In this document: positions 1-6,505 of the stretch, in pieces
How the letters are laid out: each line of letters begins with the position of its first letter
Position numbering within the stretch: position 1 is the first letter of the stretch
From: Treponema sp.
GTDB taxonomy: Bacteria; Spirochaetota; Spirochaetia; Treponematales; Treponemataceae
Assembly (NCBI GenBank): GCA_024699205.1
Contig: JAILQA010000266.1
Location: forward strand, 1-14,908
Reading direction: 5' to 3'
DNA: 14,908 nt
Translations under genes and position numbers: made by a program
Notes under the pieces: generated by a model
The model's database searches: none
What the model was told of the DNA's origin: nothing
The model's input: the letters and a program-made list of their open reading frames with translations, nothing else

Positions 1-1482
1 GATGATGTTCCTGCAATTAATCAAAAGGAACTCCAGTCAGACCTTGTAATCTGGTCATTCCCGCTTTATTATTTTAATGTTCCGGGGCTTTTGAAAAATC
101 TTATAGACCGTCAGCTGCCTATGAGCCTTCCTTTTATGGCAGAAAAAACAGATGGTTATGGTAGTGGCTCTCATGAAGCCCGATATGATACATCAAAAAC
201 AAAACATGTCCTTATTTCAACCTGTGGTTTTTATTCTGCTGCTGGAAATTATGACAGTGTCCGCAGTATGTTCAATCATTTTGTAGGTAAAGATTGCTAT
301 GAAGCTATTTTCTGTGGTCAAGGCGAATTATTCGGAATTAAGGAATTATCAGAAAGAACAGGACAATATCTTGATGTTGTGAAAAAAGCCGGCTCTGAGT
401 ATGTAAAAGGGGGAATCACAGAAGAAACCCGCAAAGAACTCAATACTATGCTCTATCCAAAAGAAGAGTTTGAAAGAATGGCAGATGCCAGCTGGGGAAT
501 AGACATGGAGACAGGAGAAAAGCTTTCTGAAGATTTGATTTTTACACGGCAGATGGCCAGTCTTTACAATAAGGCATGTTGGGACAATAAAGACCGGGTT
601 CTTGAAATGTTTTATACAGACACAAATAATACCTATCAGATTCTGCTTGGAAAAGATGGCAGCCAGGTTTTTACAGATGGAAGCCTAAGTTCTACAACAA
701 GAATCGAAACTACTTTTGAGTTATGGCAGAAAATCTCCCGTCATGAAATCAGTGGGGAAGAAGCCTTGGGCAATGGAATGTATAGGGTCAGTGGTGATTT
801 TAATCTTATGATGAACTGGAGCAAAATCTTTGGTGGAAATAGGTCACAGTCAGAATCCGGCCAGACTGATTCAATTACTTCTGATTCTTCTAATGCTTCT
901 CAAGCAAAAAATGCTGCTAATCTCAAAAATCCTTCTATGACTGCAATGCTTATTCCCTGGATTGCTTTCTGGATTGCTGTTTCAATCAATTCTGGAATTG
1001 GTTCACTTATTGTACTTGGAATCTGTGCACTTCTTCCTTTGATTATGGGAAAACGTCGTCTTATTATTTGGGATAAGCTTTCTCTTGCTTTTGTAGCCAT
1101 TCTTTCTCTTGCTGCAAATATTAGTGGCAATGGAAAAATTATTACAAATATCGGCTATATTATTTTTGGACTTTTCTGGCTGATTTCATGCTTTACAAAA
1201 GAACCGCTTTCTGCAGCTTATGTAAAATATTCTTATGGCGGGGAAAATGCCCTTAAAAATCCTCTTTTTATGAGACCAAATTACATTTTATCAGCCTGCT
1301 GGGGAATCCTTTATTTGCTTACTTCTGTCTGGACTTTTTTCCTTGGCAGAAGCGGACATGGCTTTATAATTCCAATAGTAAATAATCTGGTTCCAATTGT
1401 GATGATGATTTTTACAGGCTGGTTTTCAAAATGGTATCCAGCCTGGAAGGCGAGAGGAGGTCACTCTAAAAAATCAGTCTGA
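1..1482 (+). CDS. Flavodoxin-fold NAD(P)H oxidoreductase / SCP2-like / membrane domain fusion, 5'-truncated
   Basis: The reading frame is open from base 1, so the true start lies upstream of the window; 493 residues are visible (numbered here from base 1). Residues about 1-165 look like the second half of a flavodoxin-like NAD(P)H:quinone or FMN reductase: the stretch SDLVIWSFPLYYFNVPGLLK followed by a conserved DR is the family's active-site strand and helix. Residues about 178-278 resemble an SCP2 sterol-carrier domain, with the pattern RIET-x-FELW, a helix containing GEEAL, then Y-x-V-x-GDF near the end. A Ser/Asn/Gln-rich linker (about 279-311) leads to roughly six hydrophobic segments (about 315-475). 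Flavodoxin-SCP2 pairs are known in anaerobes; the membrane extension is less familiar to me. Likely a membrane-tethered flavoenzyme acting on a quinone or lipid-like substrate, which is inference. The 3' end overlaps the convergent GH2 gene by 22 bp. Confidence 0.75.
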   Translation, partial: DDVPAINQKELQSDLVIWSFPLYYFNVPGLLKNLIDRQLPMSLPFMAEKTDGYGSGSHEARYDTSKTKHVLISTCGFYSAAGNYDSVRSMFNHFVGKDCYEAIFCGQGELFGIKELSERTGQYLDVVKKAGSEYVKGGITEETRKELNTMLYPKEEFERMADASWGIDMETGEKLSEDLIFTRQMASLYNKACWDNKDRVLEMFYTDTNNTYQILLGKDGSQVFTDGSLSSTTRIETTFELWQKISRHEISGEEALGNGMYRVSGDFNLMMNWSKIFGGNRSQSESGQTDSITSDSSNASQAKNAANLKNPSMTAMLIPWIAFWIAVSINSGIGSLIVLGICALLPLIMGKRRLIIWDKLSLAFVAILSLAANISGNGKIITNIGYIIFGLFWLISCFTKEPLSAAYVKYSYGGENALKNPLFMRPNYILSACWGILYLLTSVWTFFLGRSGHGFIIPIVNNLVPIVMMIFTGWFSKWYPAWKARGGHSKKSV

Positions 1483-3221
1483 TTCAAAAGCTTTGGAATG
1501 CGGTCATACGTCAAAAAACCGTTAGTTTCGTCTTCTACATCACTTAGCTGGGTGTAGATGGCGGCACACAAGCCTTTTTTGATGTATGGTTTGATTTGCG
1601 TATCGTACAACTCGCGGATTGCTTTTTCCAGTTCTGACTGGTTTTTAAAAAATCTGTAGCCGTAATTCTGCTTTTTGTTAAAGTAGTGATTGGGCTCCAG
1701 TTTGAAGGAATAACCGCCAAACTCAGAAATTACAATCGGCTTATCTGCTTTTTTGATTTTGATTTTTTTGAAATAAATGTGGTCGCTTTCTACGTCAGAT
1801 TTTTTCTGCTTAAACCAGCCTGAAGTTGAATCGATTATTCTTGTTGAATCACGTTCTTTTACAAAGTTGTACATCTCGTCTGCGCAGAACTGTCCCCAGC
1901 CTTCGTTGAAAATCGTGTAATAGCAGATGCAGGGAAAATTGTAAAGGTGATTGATTGTGTCGGTAACTGTCTGCTTGAAAATGCGACGTGTTTCTGCGGA
2001 CTGATGAAAATGCCTGTCGTCAAAAAGCTTGTTTTTGTCTGTGATAAAAGAGCTTGTTGCACCAAAGACTGTAGGCAAAATTGTATCATGAAAAAAAGAA
2101 TAATCTGCGTTATTTACAAAATCCTGGAAAACAACCATTCCAAGGCGGTCGCAGGCCTCGTAAAATCCAGCTGGCTCAATTTTGATGTGTTTGCGCAGAG
2201 TGTTGAAGCCTAGTTTTTTCATTGCGAGAATATCGTCTTCCCAACCACGCTCCGAGTTTGGTAAAAAGATTCCCTGGGGCCAGTAGCCCTGATCCAGCAC
2301 TCCATTAAAAAAATATGGCTTACCGTTTAGCAAAAGTCTCTGGTAGCCATCTTTATCGGGGCCAATACCAAGAGTTCGAAGGGCAAAATAACTTTGAACT
2401 TTATCCTGAGAGCCTTGAATACTTATGTCGTATAATTCCGGTGATTCCGGCGACCAGAGCTTTGGATTCTCTACTTTTATATAGAAGGATTTAGCATTTG
2501 GATTCCGTGGAGAGTTTTGCTGAGCGTTATTTTGTGGCCGCGTGTACTTGAATGTCTGAAGCTTACTATCCGAGCGGGACCTTATTTCTACCGTATATTC
2601 ATCTTCATCACCGTCAATTTCAAGCGAAATACCTTCCAAATCTGGTGTGATTTTAATTCCGCGGATATATTTTTGAGGCAGGCTTTCCAGCCAAACTGTC
2701 TGCCAGATTCCAGAAACAGGTGTGTACCACATTCCGCCGCGATTTTTTTTCTGCTTGCCATAAGGATATTTGTGGTCGAGTGTATCTGTGATATCAACCC
2801 GGATTTTGTGCTGAGTGTTTTGTGCGCCAACTGGATTTTGTGCGACTCGGTGATTTGCCCCGACAAGAAAATCCGTGACATCAAAGCTGAAAGGTATGTA
2901 GCCGCCTTCGTGTTTTCCAACTAACTTTTCGTCAATGTAAACAGTGGCAATCTGGTCTACCGCACCAAAATTGAGGAAAACGCGGTCTTTGATAAAGCCA
3001 TCGGGGAGAGAAAAGGTTGTATAATAAGAATACTTTTCAAAAGATTGTCGGGTCAAGCCCGACAATGACACTTGAGCATTTTCCGACCCGAGAGGAAAAG
3101 GCACTACAACTCCACAATCCCACTTGCCGTTTAAATTGAAAAAGGAATCTCTCTTAAACTGCGGGCGCGGATATTTTGCAAAGGGAATGTTTTCCGAACA
3201 ACACTCCCCTGCGCCACCCAT
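1461..3221 (-). CDS. Glycoside hydrolase family 2 beta-galactosidase/beta-glucuronidase-like enzyme
   Basis: A cytoplasmic exo-beta-glycosidase without a signal peptide. Numbered from the ATG at 3221 (586 aa, near the usual length of compact GH2 enzymes): an N-terminal sugar-binding jelly roll (YPRP and LNGKWD at about 17-35, GGMWYTPVSGIWQTVWLE at about 162-179), an Ig-like sandwich (about 185-285), and a TIM barrel with acid/base E440 in FNEGWGQ and nucleophile E500 in ISEFGGY. Substrate cannot be read from the sequence. The frame is open further upstream: a TTG at 3281 and a GTG at 3269 would overlap the MFS gene's 3' end, while the ATG leaves 17 bp; none has a convincing ribosome site, so the start is uncertain. 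It follows the MFS gene and is probably co-transcribed with it. The N-terminal half contains a perfect palindrome and two Asn/Gln-rich loop insertions (listed separately), but the frame and catalytic residues are intact. Confidence 0.88.
   Translation of the reverse strand: MGGAGECCSENIPFAKYPRPQFKRDSFFNLNGKWDCGVVVPFPLGSENAQVSLSGLTRQSFEKYSYYTTFSLPDGFIKDRVFLNFGAVDQIATVYIDEKLVGKHEGGYIPFSFDVTDFLVGANHRVAQNPVGAQNTQHKIRVDITDTLDHKYPYGKQKKNRGGMWYTPVSGIWQTVWLESLPQKYIRGIKITPDLEGISLEIDGDEDEYTVEIRSRSDSKLQTFKYTRPQNNAQQNSPRNPNAKSFYIKVENPKLWSPESPELYDISIQGSQDKVQSYFALRTLGIGPDKDGYQRLLLNGKPYFFNGVLDQGYWPQGIFLPNSERGWEDDILAMKKLGFNTLRKHIKIEPAGFYEACDRLGMVVFQDFVNNADYSFFHDTILPTVFGATSSFITDKNKLFDDRHFHQSAETRRIFKQTVTDTINHLYNFPCICYYTIFNEGWGQFCADEMYNFVKERDSTRIIDSTSGWFKQKKSDVESDHIYFKKIKIKKADKPIVISEFGGYSFKLEPNHYFNKKQNYGYRFFKNQSELEKAIRELYDTQIKPYIKKGLCAAIYTQLSDVEDETNGFLTYDRIPKLLNQTDFLE
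2801..2843. repeat. Three direct copies of ttttgtgc within the GH2 jelly-roll domain
   Basis: ttttgtgc occurs at 2804-2811, 2818-2825 and 2836-2843; the first and last extend to ggattttgtgc. The segment encodes residues about 127-140, a Gln/Asn/Val-rich stretch between the DVTDFL strand and the RVDITD strand, where related enzymes usually have only a short loop. It looks like a small repeat-born insertion that kept the frame. Confidence 0.45.
3044..3066. repeat. Perfect 9-bp palindrome with 5-nt loop inside the GH2 gene
   Basis: The arms attgtcggg and cccgacaat flank tcaag, giving a perfect stem. Read on the coding strand with its flanks it is tgtcattgtcgggcttgacc followed by the second arm. 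It encodes residues about 52-60 (SLSGLTRQS) in frame. The form resembles dispersed palindromes of the 'cattg(c/t)cgggcttgacccg' kind found in many bacterial genomes. It is equally notable that the encoded LSG-x-x-R fits the place where GH2 enzymes of this type often carry an LSG-x-x-R-like stretch before the YxxxF strand, so a pure coding origin is possible. Confidence 0.6.
3183..3208. repeat. Imperfect hairpin at the 5' end of the GH2 coding region
   Basis: gggaatgtt (3183-3191) pairs with aacactccc (3200-3208) with a single mismatch (a G-T wobble on one strand) and an 8-nt loop. It lies a few codons after the candidate ATG at 3221, encoding roughly GECCSENIP, just ahead of the conserved YPRP motif. 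It could be a dispersed repeat forming the N-terminus or an mRNA structure that tunes initiation. Confidence 0.4.
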
Positions 3222-3238
3222 CTCATCATCATCAATTT

Positions 3239-4555
3239 TTAATTTGTTGAACTTTTCTTTTTTAGACACGAAACACCCCAAACTGCAAGGAAAATAAAGA
3301 GCCCTGCTATAAATGCTGCAAGATAAATATTGTGATTAGGAATAAAAGATTCAGTTCCATCGCCATTTGCAATTTTTTCTGCATTCTTCAAAACAGCAGC
3401 ACCAATTGCAGGACCAATCACACCAGGAATCAAAACCTGGGCAATAATTCTTACACCCTGGAACATACCGGTTTTATTTTGCGGCGTATTATCTCTAACC
3501 ATTGCACCAAAAACAGCCATGCCAGAAAGAAAGCCCGAAAGCATTAAGAGCGAACCGATAAAAACAAGAACAATATTCGTAAAGAAATACAATAAAACAT
3601 AACCGGCAAGAAGGGTAATAACAGCAGGAATCACCGATTTTTCAAAGCCAAACTTATCGTAAACGCGACCATAAAAAAGTGTAACAAGGGCAGCGGCAAT
3701 AATAGCTGGCGCCATAATCAAAACATAGTTTGAAAGCTTAAGGCTCTGCTCGTAATACAAAATCAAATAAGGCATAAAAATCTGAATTGAAATATTAAAA
3801 ACTGCAAAAGCCAGCAGAATTACATAAAGCATATAATTCTCTTTGATTACGGATGGCTTAAAGCTGTAGAAAATATTCTTGAAATAATGAGAGTTTTCTT
3901 CCTTTGCTTGCTGCAAAAGCTCGCGGGATTTTGAATCATCAATCAAGAAAACGCCAAGTCCGCCAACAAGTATTACAACCCCACCGATTATAAAGAAAAT
4001 GCTTGTCCAGGCTTCAGGCTTGTTCAAATCAAAAGACATAAAGCTGCCAAAAACAACCAGAACAGAAACAAGAGGCATCATAGCATTTATACCTTCAATT
4101 TTACCGCGGTTTGTTTCATCCCCCATATCGGTAAGCCAGGCATTAAAGCAGGCATCGTTTGCAGAAGAGCCGAAGAAGGTCATAACGCAGTCCATAATAA
4201 TTACAAGATTACAGCCCCAGGTTGCAGCGGCTACTACACTGCCTGTAAACTTAGTAAGAATGTCCATTTTGATTAAGCCAAAGCTCAGAATAGATACGCC
4301 CCAAAAAGCATAACCGGCACAGAGGAAAACCTTTCGGCGGCCAACTTTATCGGAAAGGGCGCCAATAATCAGCGTGGTTACGGCTGCGGTTACTGCACTG
4401 GCGGCTACCATTAAGGAAATCTGAGCTGCACTTGCGTGGAACATTTTGTAGATAAAGACATTGAAATACATGTTTTCAATGACCCAGGCAATCTGGCCAA
4501 TAAGGCTGAAAATTGTTAATGAAATGTAAAACTTCTTTGATAGTTTGTTGCTCAT
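3239..4555 (-). CDS. Major facilitator superfamily transporter
   Basis: A 438-residue inner-membrane protein with about twelve hydrophobic segments. The MFS signature between TM2 and TM3 is clear: G65-ALSDKVGRRK. The N-terminal region with an aromatic/Asn-rich IENMYFNVFIY stretch in TM1, and the second half beginning near residue 235 after a cytoplasmic loop, are in the usual 6+6 arrangement. The substrate is not evident; the directly following GH2 glycosidase suggests import of a small glycoside, by proton or sodium symport, for intracellular cleavage. Start is the ATG at 4555; only AT-rich sequence precedes it and there is no obvious Shine-Dalgarno site. It is divergent from the DUF2147 gene and likely transcribed from the spacer 4556-4773. 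The closing codons run against the possible upstream starts of the GH2 gene, supporting co-transcription. Confidence 0.88.
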   Translation of the reverse strand: MSNKLSKKFYISLTIFSLIGQIAWVIENMYFNVFIYKMFHASAAQISLMVAASAVTAAVTTLIIGALSDKVGRRKVFLCAGYAFWGVSILSFGLIKMDILTKFTGSVVAAATWGCNLVIIMDCVMTFFGSSANDACFNAWLTDMGDETNRGKIEGINAMMPLVSVLVVFGSFMSFDLNKPEAWTSIFFIIGGVVILVGGLGVFLIDDSKSRELLQQAKEENSHYFKNIFYSFKPSVIKENYMLYVILLAFAVFNISIQIFMPYLILYYEQSLKLSNYVLIMAPAIIAAALVTLFYGRVYDKFGFEKSVIPAVITLLAGYVLLYFFTNIVLVFIGSLLMLSGFLSGMAVFGAMVRDNTPQNKTGMFQGVRIIAQVLIPGVIGPAIGAAVLKNAEKIANGDGTESFIPNHNIYLAAFIAGLFIFLAVWGVSCLKKKSSTN

Positions 4556-4636
4556 AATACATTAATTTTACACCCAAATAAGCAAAAATAACAGTTTATT
4601 TTATGACGCTCCACAAAACACGAACATTTGCTACGC

Positions 4637-4736
4637 TTTTTTTTCTACATCACTTAATTAAACCCATTTTTTTTCTTGCCTTTTTTTGATTATCCATTAA
4701 ACTATCTTTAATTCTGATTTTTACGAATCTTTTTTT
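4637..4736. other. T-tract-rich divergent spacer
   Basis: Four runs of seven or eight T lie at 4637-4644, 4667-4674, 4681-4687 and 4730-4736 within the 218-bp spacer between the divergent MFS and DUF2147 genes. No coding region is credible here. A-tracts of this type can bend DNA or act as UP elements; no stem precedes any of the runs that would make a convincing intrinsic terminator. Confidence 0.4.
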
Positions 4737-4748
4737 GCGTAAATCAGA
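4713..4748. promoter_or_regulatory. Inverted repeat upstream of the DUF2147 gene
   Basis: tctgatttttacg (4713-4725) and cgtaaatcaga (4738-4748) form a stem with a two-base bulge around a 12-nt T-rich loop. It ends 14 nt before the ribosome site of the DUF2147 gene. It could be an operator for a dimeric regulator or a leader hairpin. No family of operator is recognised. Confidence 0.4.
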
Positions 4749-4773
4749 AAATATATTTTATAAGAGGCAAATC

Positions 4774-5307
4774 ATGAAAAAAATTTTTACATTATTGGGG
4801 GCACTTTTTGTGCTTTCGGCAGCAGTGTTTGCGGCTGATCCGGCTTGTGGGCTCTGGAAAAGTATTGATGACAAAACTGGCGAAGTTACTGCAATCTGGA
4901 AGATTTATGAAGAAGGCGGAAAACTTTTTGGAACTATCGCGGCTACAACAAGCGACCCGCAGGATGTTATTGCAAGTGCCTGTAAGGAATCTTACAAAAA
5001 CTTCCCTGTTTCTGGTGCCGTAAACAAAATGAAAACTGTTGGAACCCCTTGGATTTTTAATATGGTAAAAGAATCTGAAGGAAACTGGAAGGATGGAAAC
5101 ATCATTGACCCAAGCAACGGTAAAATGTACGGTTGTGTAATCAAATACCTTAATAAAGGCGAAAAGAATAAAAAATATACTGCAACCGAGCCGACACTCG
5201 CAATGGCTGGAACAGTTGGACCAATCCAGGTTTTCCAGTATTGGGTACCAGCTACAGAAGCAGATATAAAGGCGGCTCAGGAAAAGAATCCGCCTAAAAA
5301 CAAGTAG
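4774..5307 (+). CDS. Exported DUF2147 family protein
   Basis: The ATG at 4774 is preferred over an upstream in-frame TTG at 4735: it has a good ribosome site (AGAGG, 4763-4767) and opens directly into a signal peptide (MKK, a hydrophobic core, and VFA/AD as probable signal peptidase I site after residue 20). The 177-residue product is therefore exported to the periplasm or beyond. After the signal come the features of DUF2147: CGLWKSIDDKTGEV, a strand ending in IYEEGGKLFGTI, a middle WKDGNIIDPSNGKMYGCVI and a C-terminal FQYW. Known members are small beta-barrel-like proteins of uncertain function, several implicated in envelope or host-associated settings. The C-terminus ends in a Lys/Pro/Asn tail. 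It is convergent with the alcohol dehydrogenase gene, the two stops being only 2 bp apart, with no visible terminator between them. Confidence 0.88.
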   Translation: MKKIFTLLGALFVLSAAVFAADPACGLWKSIDDKTGEVTAIWKIYEEGGKLFGTIAATTSDPQDVIASACKESYKNFPVSGAVNKMKTVGTPWIFNMVKESEGNWKDGNIIDPSNGKMYGCVIKYLNKGEKNKKYTATEPTLAMAGTVGPIQVFQYWVPATEADIKAAQEKNPPKNK

Positions 5308-5309
5308 TT

Positions 5310-6488
5310 CTAACGGCTCATTTTGTAAATCTCAAGCATGTCTTCTTCTCTAAGGAGACGTGCAGAACCTTTGGCTCCATTTACGCCAACAGCGCATTTG
5401 TGAGCCATAAGTTTTAAATCATCATCACTTGCTTTTACACCAAGCTCGCGCAAGTTTGTAGGCATTTTTATTTCACGGTAGAAAGCTTCCATTGCTTCAA
5501 TTCCTTTAAGAGCAATTTCTTCATCAGAACCTTTATTTTCAACGCCCATAACATTTAGCGCATATCTTTTGAAGCGTGGCAGACAATTTTTATAAACATA
5601 GCGGGCCCAGCTGCCCCAAATTGCTGCAAGACCAGCACCGTGGGCAACATCATAAAGACCACCTAATTCGTGCTCCAGCTTATGAGTCATCCAGTCGCCG
5701 CCATCATTACCGCAGCCAGTAAGTCCGTTATGAGAAAGACTACCGGCCCACATTACTTCGGCACGGGCATCGTAATTTTTTGGATCCTTAGCGAGAATCA
5801 AAGCATTTGCTTTTACTGTTCGCAAAAGGGCTTCAGCCATAGAATCGGTAATTTCCATATTTCCGCCGTTTGTAAAATAACGCTCCATTGTATGCATCAT
5901 AATATCTGTACAACCGCAGGCAGTCTGATAATCAGGCAGAGTCATTGTAAGTTCAGGATTAAGAATTGCAAACTTAGGGCGTCCAAAATCACTGGAATAA
6001 CCACGCTTAACAAGTCCTTCTTCCTTAGTGATAACTGAAGAATCGCTCATTTCACTGCCGGTAGCTGCAAGAGTTAAAATTACACCAAGAGGCATACTAG
6101 CTTTTGCAATGCGCTTGTAATCATAAAAATCCCAGACATCGCCTTCGTTTTTTAAGCCATAACCAATTGCCTTTGCAGAATCAATTGCAGAACCGCCGCC
6201 AACAGCAAGCAGAAAATCCACGCCTTCTTTTTTGCAAAGCTCAATTCCCTGGTAAACAAGACTGAGATGAGGATTAGGTACTGCACCGCCCAGCATAACA
6301 TATTTGATTCCAGCTTCATCCAGCTTGTCAGTTACACGTTTCATAAGACCAGAACGGATAACGCTTCCTCCGCCATAGTGAATAAGAACTTTTGTACCAC
6401 CGAACTCTTTGATGAGATCTGCAACTTTTTCTTCTGTATTTTTTCCGAATACAACCTTTGTAGGTGTAAAATACTTAAAATCAAACAT
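5310..6488 (-). CDS. Iron-containing alcohol dehydrogenase, BDH/YqhD type
   Basis: A 392-residue cytoplasmic group III dehydrogenase. The N-terminal Rossmann-like half has a GGGS motif at 39-42 and the diagnostic GGGSAIDSAK at 97-106; the helical C-terminal half carries the metal ligands D195 and H199 (TDIMMH), H269 (in THKLEHELGG) and H283 (VAHGAGL), all present. Motifs, including TATGSEMS-like AATGSEMS at 142-149, match the butanol dehydrogenase/YqhD branch, which reduces aldehydes with NAD(P)H. The start has a strong ribosome site, AAGGAG at 6494-6499, 5 nt before the ATG. It lies 17 bp downstream of the GGDEF gene and is probably the last gene of the signalling operon, so its expression may respond to that system or simply share its promoter. 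A role in fermentative alcohol formation or aldehyde detoxification is inference. Confidence 0.93.
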   Translation of the reverse strand: MFDFKYFTPTKVVFGKNTEEKVADLIKEFGGTKVLIHYGGGSVIRSGLMKRVTDKLDEAGIKYVMLGGAVPNPHLSLVYQGIELCKKEGVDFLLAVGGGSAIDSAKAIGYGLKNEGDVWDFYDYKRIAKASMPLGVILTLAATGSEMSDSSVITKEEGLVKRGYSSDFGRPKFAILNPELTMTLPDYQTACGCTDIMMHTMERYFTNGGNMEITDSMAEALLRTVKANALILAKDPKNYDARAEVMWAGSLSHNGLTGCGNDGGDWMTHKLEHELGGLYDVAHGAGLAAIWGSWARYVYKNCLPRFKRYALNVMGVENKGSDEEIALKGIEAMEAFYREIKMPTNLRELGVKASDDDLKLMAHKCAVGVNGAKGSARLLREEDMLEIYKMSR

Positions 6489-6505
6489 ATTTTCTCCTTA
6501 TATTT

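Noticed and set aside
91..93. TTG at 91 as the start of the flavodoxin fusion
   Set aside because: The same frame is open to base 1 and already encodes the conserved SDLVIWSFPLYYFN segment, so the gene begins upstream of the window.
1534..1547. ttctacatcactta shared with 4642-4656 region
   Set aside because: One 14-bp match, one copy inside a coding region and one in an AT-rich spacer, with no extension; chance similarity is the simpler reading.
2517..2924. 135-codon plus-strand frame and a 110-codon minus-strand frame over the same area
   Set aside because: Both overlap the well-supported GH2 coding region in other frames and show no family signature.
4735..4773. Upstream TTG start for the DUF2147 gene
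   Set aside because: It would put charged residues before the signal peptide and lies within the inverted repeat; the ATG at 4774 has a proper ribosome site and opens with MKK plus a hydrophobic core.
5280..5340. Possible bidirectional terminator between DUF2147 and the dehydrogenase
   Set aside because: The two stops are only 2 bp apart and no GC-rich stem with a T-run is visible on either strand.
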